Part shown: positions 1-6,040 of the stretch, one piece after another
Layout of the letters: each line of letters starts with the position of its first letter
Position numbering within the stretch: position 1 is the first letter of the stretch
DNA from: Firmicutes bacterium UBA4874
GTDB taxonomy: Bacteria > Bacillota > Clostridia > Caldicoprobacterales > DTU083
DNA length: 13,011 nucleotides
Direction: 5' to 3'
Assembly (NCBI GenBank): GCA_002399435.1
Contig: DHDO01000074.1
Coordinates: forward strand, 301 to 13,311
Translations under genes and position numbers: made by a program
Notes under the pieces: model-generated
What the model was told of the DNA's origin: nothing
Databases searched by the model: none
The model's input: the letters and a program-made list of their open reading frames with translations, nothing else

Positions 1-22
1 TGAAAAGAAAGGTTTGAAAAGA

Positions 23-214
23 ATGGAAACAATGACGGATCACTCTATCGTGAATGAACAGGAAATCGAGAGCCTGCGCGCTCATCTCAATCAGCTGATA
101 GCAGACCACGGGGAGGATGAGCTGCTTCATCCGGATGTCGTCGAGTTCAGCCAGCTGCTTGACAACCTCATCTCTGCATATACAGTCAACAATCTGGAAC
201 AAAATCAACAATAA
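23..214 (+). CDS. Spo0E-like aspartyl-phosphate phosphatase
   Basis: This gene encodes a 63-residue protein with the hallmark of the Spo0E family: a helix with LNQLI at 22-26, then HPDVV at 36-40 and SQLLDNLI at 43-50, ending in a short polar tail. Family members are small cytoplasmic two-helix hairpins that remove phosphate from Spo0A~P and so delay sporulation; the SQ-LD motif carries the conserved Asp (here Asp47). The start chosen is ATG 23, because an AGAAAGG site at 6-12 lies 10 nt upstream. A TTG at 14 would overlap that site too closely, and ATG 32 has no good site. Length matches the family. The promoter lies outside the window, and the next gene is convergent, so this is the last gene of its transcript. 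The family call is secure; Spo0A~P as substrate is inferred from the family. Confidence 0.88.
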   Translation: METMTDHSIVNEQEIESLRAHLNQLIADHGEDELLHPDVVEFSQLLDNLISAYTVNNLEQNQQ

Positions 215-254
215 TTGATGACTGCCTCATGCTCATGCAGACAGACAGTATCAA

Positions 255-298
255 GGGCGGGATAATGGAAAATACCCGTCCTTATTGTTGTATTTTTG
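255..298 (+). terminator. possible weak terminator after the Spo0E-like gene
   Basis: GGGCGGG (255-261) can pair with CCCGTCC (275-281), giving seven pairs with one G-U and a 13-nt loop. A T-rich but interrupted stretch follows to about 298. It overlaps the 3' end of the convergent PH-domain gene, so it may serve only the plus strand. The long loop and broken T run make this uncertain. Confidence 0.35.
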
Positions 299-740
299 GT
301 TTGGAAACGGGGCTGTTTGGAGAGGACGCGTCTACTGCAGACTGCAGTTTCCGGTACAAAGCCTCCGTTTCGTCCGGCTTTTTGAAATTCAGGACGATCC
401 ACTCATCTCCCATATGCATCAGTACAAAGGGCCCTGCAGTGGAAAACGAAATGAGTCTCGTTTTCCCCAGCTCTTCCAGGTCATAAACCCCTCTTCTGGC
501 AATGCCGAGCAGATTCATACCATTTGTCCTTGTCCTGATCCGGGGCAGCAGCTCCCTCAGCTCAAGATGGTCAATGTCCTCTATTTGCATCCCCACTCCG
601 TATAAACCGGTTATCCGTACATAATTTTCACTTATGATCACCTGAGGCGGCTTGGTGCCGATATAAAGCACCAATACCAAAAGAACGACAATCGTTATAT
701 TGAAAAGATATTGCAACACCTGATCTTTATTGATTCGCAT
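282..740 (-). CDS. membrane-anchored bacterial PH-domain protein
   Basis: This is a 152-residue protein. Residues about 11-28 form one hydrophobic membrane segment (YLFNITIVVLLVLVLYIG), preceded by a short charged N-terminus. Residues about 33-134 show alternating short strands ending in a helix (DETEALYRKLQSAV), which is the pattern of bacterial pleckstrin-homology-like domains. The tail is Ser/Pro/Lys-rich. The stretch VIISENYVRITGLYGVGMQIEDI, with strand-turn-strand followed by an acidic pair, resembles bPH domains found in Firmicutes membrane proteins, often next to DUF3784-type segments. Function is unknown; such domains are thought to bind partners rather than catalyse. The ATG start is supported by AGGGAGG a few bases upstream. 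The gene is convergent with the Spo0E-like gene and faces an AT-rich upstream region. The PH-like fold is a call from pattern only. Confidence 0.7.
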   Translation of the reverse strand: MRINKDQVLQYLFNITIVVLLVLVLYIGTKPPQVIISENYVRITGLYGVGMQIEDIDHLELRELLPRIRTRTNGMNLLGIARRGVYDLEELGKTRLISFSTAGPFVLMHMGDEWIVLNFKKPDETEALYRKLQSAVDASSPNSPVSKPKIQQ

Positions 741-858
741 CGTTCCTCCCTCTCACATGCCAGGTCTGCATCCCGCGGATCCGGCAAGAAAAAGCAGCCA
801 AATCCCCGCCGAAACCAGGAGTAAGACAGCACGATTATGAAAAGTCTCCATGTAAAGT

Positions 859-876
859 ATACACTAAATACACTAA
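859..876. repeat. two perfect 9-bp tandem repeats (ATACACTAA x2)
   Basis: ATACACTAA occurs at 859-867 and again directly at 868-876. On the minus strand this reads TTAGTGTAT twice and sits between a TTGACG (889-884) and a TATACT, upstream of the PH-domain gene. It could be a regulator site or a chance duplication. Confidence 0.6.
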
Positions 877-965
877 TATATATCGTCAACCCAGCAAAAA
901 TATTTATAAACTACCGATTAAATTTTGTAAAAAACTTCTGCTCTTTCCATTTATCTTTGCTTGTT

Positions 966-996
966 TTTATATACCTTTATTTACCTTTTTATTTAC
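966..996. repeat. degenerate T-rich repeats in near-helical phase
   Basis: TTTATATACC (966-975), TTTATTTACC (976-985) and TTTATTTACG (988-997) follow one another with steps of 10 and 12 bp. T tracts repeating once per helical turn tend to curve DNA. The block lies in the AT-rich gap upstream of both flanking divergent genes. Confidence 0.4.
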
Positions 997-1124
997 GCCT
1001 TTTAACTATTCTTTTCTTTGGAAAAACCAAACGAAAACAGGAAAGCTTCCGGATATTTTCAGGCTAGAAAACGCCCGACTTTGGGATAATAATTGTATCA
1101 AACAGAAAAAGGAGTGAATTCATC

Positions 1125-1304
1125 ATGAAAGGCATGAAAGTCATGAAAGGCAGAAAACCTGTAAGAAAAATGATGTCGGAATTCTCTGAAGAGCTGGGAG
1201 TGACCACTCGCAAAAAGAACAAAATGGGAATCAGTTTGCTGGTCGCTGCCGGTGGGATTATTGGATACAACCTGATACGGGGAGCTATGAATCGTACAAA
1301 ATAG
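1125..1304 (+). CDS. small basic single-TM protein, unknown function
   Basis: This short gene encodes 59 residues. The ribosome site AGGAG at 1110-1114 is 10 nt before the ATG. The protein has a very basic N-terminus (MKGMKVMKGRKPVRK), a polar stretch (SEFSEELGVTTRKKNK, about 18-33) and one hydrophobic segment (GISLLVAAGGIIGYNLI, 35-51), then a short basic tail (RGAMNRTK). This predicts a small inner-membrane protein with positively charged ends. The first 27 bases are three 9-bp units, giving MKG-MKV-MKG and three in-frame ATGs. A strong terminator lies 42 bp past the stop, so the gene is probably monocistronic. I do not recognise the family. Small Bacillus proteins of the YrzQ/DUF3918 type have a similar layout, but that likeness is weak. 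Confidence 0.75.
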   Translation: MKGMKVMKGRKPVRKMMSEFSEELGVTTRKKNKMGISLLVAAGGIIGYNLIRGAMNRTK

Positions 1305-1345
1305 GAAGTTAAAACCTCGGGAAAGGAAAATATGCAAAAAATCTC

Positions 1346-1372
1346 AGGAGGCTGACAAAGCCTCCTTTCTTT
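1346..1372 (+). terminator. intrinsic terminator of the small TM gene
   Basis: AGGAGGCT (1346-1353) pairs perfectly with AGCCTCCT (1359-1366) around the 5-nt loop GACAA, and TTCTTT follows at 1367-1372. It sits 42 bp after the stop at 1304 and separates this gene from the marR promoter. Confidence 0.85.
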
Positions 1373-1427
1373 ACTGAGTTGCCACATTTCCGGTCACCCG
1401 TGCATTGCTTCCCTGTTCGCCAGGAGG

Positions 1428-1457
1428 ATATCCATCAATATCCATAAATATCCATCA
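1428..1457. repeat. three 10-bp tandem repeats abutting the marR promoter
   Basis: ATATCCATCA (1428-1437), ATATCCATAA (1438-1447) and ATATCCATCA (1448-1457) are contiguous, with one mismatch in the middle copy. The period is about one helical turn, so every unit faces the same side of the DNA. The array ends 8 bp before the -35 box at 1466. That is a typical position for an activator site or an UP-like element, but no binding protein can be named. Confidence 0.7.
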
Positions 1458-1465
1458 ACATTTTC

Positions 1466-1494
1466 TTGACATTCCCAGCCCAAGGCATTATACT
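1466..1494 (+). promoter_or_regulatory. sigma-A promoter of the marR-ABC operon
   Basis: A perfect -35 TTGACA (1466-1471) is separated by 17 bp from -10 TATACT (1489-1494, one mismatch to consensus). Transcription should start near 1501. This is the best promoter in the left half of the window and reads into marR and the two ABC genes. Confidence 0.85.
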
Positions 1495-1500
1495 ATCTGC

Positions 1501-1651
1501 AGTTAACTAGCTAATGATTATGGCATTAATTATTATGACATAAATGCTACCCAATCATGCCGCTGCAAAAAATACAGAAAATATATTACGCTGATATATT
1601 CCGTACTGCGACGGGTCCATTCGCCCAGGAATCCAGCAGGAGGTGAAAAGA
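1501..1651 (+). promoter_or_regulatory. long 5' leader of the marR operon
   Basis: About 150 nt lie between the predicted start of transcription and the marR start codon. Apart from the operator-like sites it contains AATATAT (1580-1586) facing ATATATT (1594-1600) around a 7-nt centre, and CCGT (1601-1604) facing ACGG (1611-1614). I see no riboswitch class and no leader peptide. The stretch ends in a very strong ribosome site, AGGAGGTGA at 1638-1646. Confidence 0.45.
1503..1543. promoter_or_regulatory. candidate MarR operator(s) at the transcription start
   Basis: TTAACTAGCTAA (1503-1514) is a 12-bp palindrome with one mismatched pair, very like SlyA/MepR-type operators, and it lies at the expected +1. 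Further down, TTATG-A-CATAA (1533-1543) is a perfect odd palindrome. ATTATGGCAT (1517-1526) and ATTATGACAT (1532-1541) repeat with a 15-bp step. A regulator bound here would block the promoter, which fits autorepression by the downstream MarR protein. This is inferred from position and symmetry. Confidence 0.6.
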
Positions 1652-2131
1652 TTGGAGCAATCCATGAAAAATAAAAGTGACGGGGTGTCCACCGGCAAGA
1701 GAATATTACATGAGATCATTTGCTTTGCCATGAAACACCGAACCATCATGCAGAGCTATCTGGATAAAACAGGGGTTTATCAGGCACAGCACCATTTATT
1801 GATGAGAATTTCCCACAATTGTTTTGCGTCCCAGAAAGATCTTGCGGAATCCATGGAAAAATCCCCGGCAGCCGTTGCCGTTTCCCTGAAAAAGCTGGAA
1901 AAAGGCGGCTATATCACGAGGACCACAGATCAGGAGGACAACCGGCTGAATCACATCCGCATTACCGGAAAAGGAGATGAAGTCGTGGAGCAAAGCAGGC
2001 AGATTTTCATTACTTCCGAGCAAAGAATCTTTCAGGGACTGACAAAGGAAGAACAAAGCAGCCTTTTGCGGCTGTTGCATAAGTTGAATGCCAACCTCGC
2101 AGGAATGGAAGAGGAGATCAGGGCAAAATAA
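1652..2131 (+). CDS. MarR-family transcriptional repressor
   Basis: This encodes a 159-residue winged helix-turn-helix regulator, a usual length for MarR proteins. An N-terminal dimerisation helix region precedes the DNA-binding domain at about 41-108. The HTH is ASQKDLAESM followed by the recognition helix SPAAVAVSLKKLEK (71-84). The wing carries the family signature D-x-E-D-N-R-L (93-99) ending IRITGKG. C-terminal helices (about 109-155) complete the dimer interface. The start chosen is TTG 1652, because AGGAGGTGA ends five bases upstream; a GTG at 1643 would lie inside the ribosome site, and ATG 1664 is a weaker alternative. The ABC genes begin 48 bp after the stop. MarR proteins beside exporters usually repress the operon and release DNA on binding a toxic small molecule. 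That role, and its ligand, are inferred. Confidence 0.9.
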   Translation: MEQSMKNKSDGVSTGKRILHEIICFAMKHRTIMQSYLDKTGVYQAQHHLLMRISHNCFASQKDLAESMEKSPAAVAVSLKKLEKGGYITRTTDQEDNRLNHIRITGKGDEVVEQSRQIFITSEQRIFQGLTKEEQSSLLRLLHKLNANLAGMEEEIRAK

Positions 2132-2179
2132 GGTTCGGGATAAAACAAGTTCATGCTTGTGTAAGAAAGGACAGAATGT

Positions 2180-3919
2180 ATGAAAGAATACTGGAAATAT
2201 GCAAAGCCATACCTTTCATCGATGATCATCGGGCCTATCCTGATGATTACGGAGGTAATCGGTGAAATCATTATGCCGCTGCTGCTCAGCAATATCATAG
2301 ACAATGGGATCCTTGGCAGCCGCGGTACCTCCTATATTGTGTCAATGGGTGTCGCAATGGTGGGAACTGCCCTGGCCATGCTGCTGGGAGGCACAGGCGG
2401 AGCTTTTTTTGCCGTCCGGGCTTCCTCAGGATTTGCCAATAACCTGCGAAAGGATATGTTCCATAAAATACAGGAATTCTCTTTCTCAAATATTGATGAA
2501 CACAGCACCGGATCCCTGGTGACACGGCTGACCAACGATGTCACCCAGCTTCAGAATATGATGCAGATGATGCTGCGCATGGCCCTGCGGGCGCCGGGAA
2601 TGCTGATCGGTGCGCTGATTATGGCCATCCGGCTGAACGCCAGACTGGCCGCGGTCATCCTGTTCATCATCCCACTGCTGGTAGTGGCGATCTACCTGAT
2701 CATTCAGATCGGTTTTCCCCGGTTCACCATCATGCAGAAGAAACTGGATGCGCTGAATACCGCCACCCAGGAAAACCTGACCAATATCCGTGTAGTCAAG
2801 TCCTTTGTGCGGGAGAGCCATGAAGAAGAAAAATTTCAGAAAGCCAACAGGGATCTGAAGGACAAAACAATTCATGCCATTAAAATCGTCATCTTTACCC
2901 TGCCTGTCATGACCCTGACCATGAACATTACGACTCTGGCCGTGGTATGGTTTGGAGGAAACCAGATTATTGCCGGCAGCATGAAAACCGGCGTTCTGAT
3001 CGCATTTATAAACTATGTGACTCAGATTCTGATGTCCCTGGTTATGATATCCGCAATCATATTGAACGGGTCAAGGACTCTGGCATCTTTAAAGCGTATT
3101 GACGAAGTCCTGCATACCCATGTGGATCTTTCGGATGAAAACGCCTCCCAAAAGGACCAAATTATCCGGGAAGGCCGGATCCAATTCCGGAATGTTTTTT
3201 TTCGCTATTATAAAAACAACAGGGAGTGGATCCTGCAGGACGTCAATCTCGACGTTGAACCGGGCGAGACCGTGGGAATCATTGGCTCCACCGGATGCGG
3301 CAAGACCACGCTGGTGCAGCTGATTCCCAGACTGTATGATGTCGATTCGGGAGAGGTCCTGGTGGATGGAATCAATGTAAAGGATTATTCCCTGAAAAAC
3401 CTCCGCAGCGGAGTCGGTATCGTCCTTCAGAACAACGTCCTGTTCTCCGGCACCATTCGGGATAATCTGATGTGGGGCGATGAGGATGCAGATGAGGAAA
3501 CCATTACCCGCTTTGCAAAAAACGCACAGGCACATGATTTCATTACGTTATCCCCCAATGGATATGATACCGAACTGGGTCAGGGTGGCGTCAACGTTTC
3601 CGGCGGACAGAAACAAAGGCTGTGTATCGCCCGGGCGTTATTGAAGCGGCCCAAAATCCTCATTCTGGATGACAGTACCAGTGCAGTGGATACGACAACC
3701 GAGTCCAGGATTCAGGAAAGTTTCGACAAGGATCTGCCCCATACCACGAAAATTATCATTGCACAGAGGATTTCTTCCGTGATGGATGCGGATAAAATTG
3801 TAGTGATGGATGAAGGAAAAATCACCGATGTGGGAACCCATTCCGAATTGCTGCAAAGCTGCGAAACATACCGGGAAATTTACAATTCGCAGATGGATAA
3901 GGCGGTGACTGTCTCATGA
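2180..3919 (+). CDS. ABC exporter half-transporter, degenerate NBD subunit
   Basis: This 579-residue half-transporter has six membrane segments (about 10-300), then an ATPase domain (about 333-570), the layout of exporters such as BmrC/BmrD, LmrC/LmrD and TM287/288. It has Walker A GSTGCGKTT (369-377), Q-loop Gln417, signature VSGGQ (473-477), Walker B ILILD (493-497) and D-loop SAVD (501-504). The catalytic Glu after Walker B is Asp498, and the switch His is Gln529 (IIAQR). Both changes mark the non-hydrolysing site of asymmetric heterodimers. The start is ATG 2180 with AGAAAGGA 8 nt upstream. The stop overlaps the next start by four bases (ATGA), implying translational coupling and equal output of the two subunits. 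The likely role is efflux of drugs or other hydrophobic toxins; the substrate is unknown. Confidence 0.93.
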   Translation: MKEYWKYAKPYLSSMIIGPILMITEVIGEIIMPLLLSNIIDNGILGSRGTSYIVSMGVAMVGTALAMLLGGTGGAFFAVRASSGFANNLRKDMFHKIQEFSFSNIDEHSTGSLVTRLTNDVTQLQNMMQMMLRMALRAPGMLIGALIMAIRLNARLAAVILFIIPLLVVAIYLIIQIGFPRFTIMQKKLDALNTATQENLTNIRVVKSFVRESHEEEKFQKANRDLKDKTIHAIKIVIFTLPVMTLTMNITTLAVVWFGGNQIIAGSMKTGVLIAFINYVTQILMSLVMISAIILNGSRTLASLKRIDEVLHTHVDLSDENASQKDQIIREGRIQFRNVFFRYYKNNREWILQDVNLDVEPGETVGIIGSTGCGKTTLVQLIPRLYDVDSGEVLVDGINVKDYSLKNLRSGVGIVLQNNVLFSGTIRDNLMWGDEDADEETITRFAKNAQAHDFITLSPNGYDTELGQGGVNVSGGQKQRLCIARALLKRPKILILDDSTSAVDTTTESRIQESFDKDLPHTTKIIIAQRISSVMDADKIVVMDEGKITDVGTHSELLQSCETYREIYNSQMDKAVTVS

Positions 3920-5841
3920 GCCATATGACAGAAGAGAAAAAAGAGGCACTGATTAAAAGATATGGAAGTCAGTATACCACGGCAGAGCCCAGAAGCAAGA
4001 GATCCAAACGGGGAGCATCAGGGAGTAAAGGACCGGGGCGCGGTATGGCCGGGGCCAAACCGAAGGACGCCAAGCTGACCATCCGACGGCTGTTCGCTTA
4101 CCTCGATCAGGACAAACTGAAAATGTTTCTTGTCTTTATCTGTGTGCTGATCAGCGCCGTAACCGCACTGGCAGGCGGCTATATTCTGCGGCCCGTCATC
4201 AATAATCTGGCAGACCCACATCTCTCTGCAGCGGCAAAGGCAAATGGGCTCCTGATGGGTGTGGTCGTCATGGCGCTGATCTATCTTATCGGTGTCCTGA
4301 GCTCCTATCTGCAAATGAGAACCATGATGAATGTTTCAGAAAGTGCCTTGTACCATATCCGGGAAGACCTGTTCCATCAAATTCAGAGGCTGTCCCTGAG
4401 GTTTCATGACACCCATACCCATGGCGAAATCATGAGCCGTTTCACCAACGATCTGGATGTGGTCAGCCAAATGCTGAGCAATACCCTGCCGCAGATCTTT
4501 TCGGGCGTTGTGTCCATTATCGGTACTCTGGTCCTGATGTTTTACACAAACTGGATCCTGGCACTGCTGGTTATCGTGACCGCTCCGGGAATGGCTCTTG
4601 CAGGCGGCGCCATTGCCAAACGGAATCGGCTTTATTTCAGGCAGCAGCAGCAGTCCCTGGGTGCAGTAAACGGATATATCGAAGAGATCGTGACCGGCCA
4701 AAAAGTGGTAAAGGTGTTTTGCCATGAAGACACAGCCATAGAGGAATTTGACGCCATCAGCGACGACCTGCATGGCAAACAGATCCGGGCGCGGTTTTTC
4801 GGCGGCATCATGGGGCCGGTCATGGGCAGTCTGAGTCAGGTCAGCTATGCCCTGGCAGCCGTGGTCGGCGGTATCCTTTGCCTGACCGCCAACTTCGACA
4901 TCGGCGGTCTGACCATTTTCACCAACTATGCCAGGCAGTTTGCCAGGCCGATCAATGAACTGTCCATGCAGGTAACGACGATCTTTTCTGCCCTGGCAGG
5001 AGCCGAGCGGGTCTTTGAAGTCATGGATGCGGATCCGGAGACACCGGATCCCGAGGATGCCATTGCAATCTGTTCCGAATCGGAAAGGGTGGAAGGCGCC
5101 CATCCCATAAAGGGCAGAGTGACCATGGAAAACGTCAGCTTTGGATATACTCCGGGCAAACCGGTATTAAAAAGCGTAAATGTCACGGCGGAACCGGGAC
5201 AGAAAGTGGCCTTTGTCGGCTCAACAGGCGCAGGCAAAACCACCATTACCAACCTGATCAACCGGTTTTACGATATGGAGGAAGGAAAGATCACCATCGA
5301 CGGAATAGATATCCGGAACATCCGGAAAGATTCCCTGCGAAGCAGCATTGCCATGGTTCTGCAGGATACGCATCTGTTCTCCGGAACGGTCATGGAAAAC
5401 ATCCGGTACGGACGTCTGAATGCAACGGATGACGATGTAATCGCCGCTGCGAAAGTCGCCAATGCCCATTCCTTTATCGAAAGGCTGGAAAACGGATATC
5501 AAACCATGCTGAAAGGCGACGGAGCCAATCTGAGTCAGGGCCAGCGCCAGCTGCTGAACATTGCACGGGCCTCCATATCCAAAGCTCCGATTTTAATACT
5601 GGATGAGGCTACCAGCTCAGTGGATACCCGGACGGAAAAACATATTGAGCAGGGCATGGACCATCTGATGGAAAACAGAACAACCTTTATCATCGCTCAC
5701 CGGCTGTCCACCGTACGGAATGCCGATAAAATCATCGTACTGGAGCATGGCGGGATCGTGGAGCAGGGTACCCATGAAGAACTGCTTGCCCGGAAAGGAA
5801 GATACTACCAGCTCTATACCGGAAAAATTGAGCTGGATTAA
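3916..5841 (+). CDS. ABC exporter half-transporter, catalytic NBD subunit
   Basis: This 641-residue partner subunit has a hydrophilic N-terminal extension of about 50 residues rich in Lys, Arg and Gly, then six membrane segments (about 68-365) and an ATPase domain (about 400-635). It has Walker A GSTGAGKTT (435-443), Q-loop Gln483, Walker B ILILDE with catalytic Glu564 (559-564), D-loop SSVD (567-570) and switch His595, all canonical. Its signature is LSQGQ (539-543) rather than LSGGQ. In the heterodimer this altered signature faces the degenerate Walker site of the upstream subunit, so one composite ATP site is impaired and the other intact, as in TM287/288-type exporters. The ATG overlaps the preceding stop; GGCGGTG at 3901-3907 is the ribosome site. 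The basic N-terminal tail is longer than usual and has no assigned role. Confidence 0.93.
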   Translation: MSHMTEEKKEALIKRYGSQYTTAEPRSKRSKRGASGSKGPGRGMAGAKPKDAKLTIRRLFAYLDQDKLKMFLVFICVLISAVTALAGGYILRPVINNLADPHLSAAAKANGLLMGVVVMALIYLIGVLSSYLQMRTMMNVSESALYHIREDLFHQIQRLSLRFHDTHTHGEIMSRFTNDLDVVSQMLSNTLPQIFSGVVSIIGTLVLMFYTNWILALLVIVTAPGMALAGGAIAKRNRLYFRQQQQSLGAVNGYIEEIVTGQKVVKVFCHEDTAIEEFDAISDDLHGKQIRARFFGGIMGPVMGSLSQVSYALAAVVGGILCLTANFDIGGLTIFTNYARQFARPINELSMQVTTIFSALAGAERVFEVMDADPETPDPEDAIAICSESERVEGAHPIKGRVTMENVSFGYTPGKPVLKSVNVTAEPGQKVAFVGSTGAGKTTITNLINRFYDMEEGKITIDGIDIRNIRKDSLRSSIAMVLQDTHLFSGTVMENIRYGRLNATDDDVIAAAKVANAHSFIERLENGYQTMLKGDGANLSQGQRQLLNIARASISKAPILILDEATSSVDTRTEKHIEQGMDHLMENRTTFIIAHRLSTVRNADKIIVLEHGGIVEQGTHEELLARKGRYYQLYTGKIELD

Positions 5842-5850
5842 CTGGATTAT
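5833..5850. repeat. 9-bp tandem duplication across the ABC stop codon
   Basis: CTGGATTAA (5833-5841) is followed at once by CTGGATTAT (5842-5850). The stop TAA is the end of the first copy; in the second copy the same codon reads TAT. Confidence 0.6.
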
Positions 5851-5857
5851 ATTAAAA

Positions 5858-5923
5858 CAGTTCGGATTGAATGCATTGAATGCATTCAACCGGATTCAAT
5901 GAATCCAAGCATGTTTTGAACTG
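5858..5923. repeat. bulged inverted repeat after the ABC operon
   Basis: CAGTTC (5858-5863) faces GAACTG (5918-5923), GGATT (5864-5868) faces AATCC (5902-5906), and CATTGAAT (5874-5881) faces ATTCAATG (5894-5901). That makes 19 pairs, with a 5-nt bulge on the left and an 11-nt bulge on the right. It lies between the ABC stop and the terminator and includes a 9-bp direct repeat (TTGAATGCA twice). It could stabilise the mRNA 3' end or be a relic of a small mobile repeat. Confidence 0.55.
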
Positions 5924-5966
5924 GATTGGATTGAGCTGGCCTGAATCTTTCAGGCAGATACAGAAT

Positions 5967-6012
5967 GCCCCCGGATCCCAATATTGGATTGCTGTCCGGG
6001 GGCTTCCTTTTT
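5967..6012 (+). terminator. strong intrinsic terminator of the marR-ABC operon
   Basis: GCCCCCGGA (5967-5975) pairs perfectly with TCCGGGGGC (5995-6003) around a 19-nt loop that can itself fold, and TTCCTTTTT follows (6004-6012). A smaller hairpin GCCTGA/TCAGGC (5939-5955) precedes it. The minus-strand side has no T run, so any effect on the converging kdgK transcript would be weak. Confidence 0.88.
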
Positions 6013-6040
6013 ATCTCTGTACTCTTTTATCTCTGTACTC
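6009..6040. repeat. perfect 16-bp tandem repeat across the kdgK stop
   Basis: The 16-bp unit TTTTATCTCTGTACTC occurs at 6009-6024 and again at 6025-6040 with no mismatch. The kdgK stop (complement of 6027-6029) lies in the second copy, and the first copy holds the same TAA beyond the gene. The first copy also starts in the T run of the ABC terminator. Confidence 0.8.

Larger units (their letters stand above)
741..1124. other. AT-rich intergenic region between divergent small genes
   Basis: No convincing gene lies in this 384-bp gap. A 76-codon plus-strand frame at 837-1067 is dominated by Phe, Leu, Tyr and Ile from T-rich DNA, lacks a ribosome site and looks spurious. The region must hold the promoters of the PH-domain gene (minus) and the small TM gene (plus). 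A TTGACG on the minus strand at 889-884 could be a -35 box, but the best -10 (TATACT, 862-857) is 21 bp away, so I do not assign a promoter. Two sets of short repeats inside it are listed separately. Confidence 0.6.

Noticed and set aside
837..1067. A 76-codon hydrophobic plus-strand frame
   Set aside because: The residues simply reflect T-rich DNA; there is no ribosome site, and a region with short repeats and promoters explains it better.
1428..1457. Start of a CRISPR array
   Set aside because: The three units are contiguous 10-mers with no spacers.
1501..1651. Riboswitch or T-box in the marR leader
   Set aside because: No T-box motif, conserved aptamer core or terminator/antiterminator pair is visible, only AT-rich palindromes better read as operators.
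4336..5103. A 255-codon minus-strand open frame
   Set aside because: It is a shadow of the second ABC gene, whose motifs are unambiguous on the plus strand.
5967..6012. Bidirectional terminator also ending kdgK
   Set aside because: The hairpin is strong, but the minus-strand side is followed by ATTCTGTATC, not a T run.
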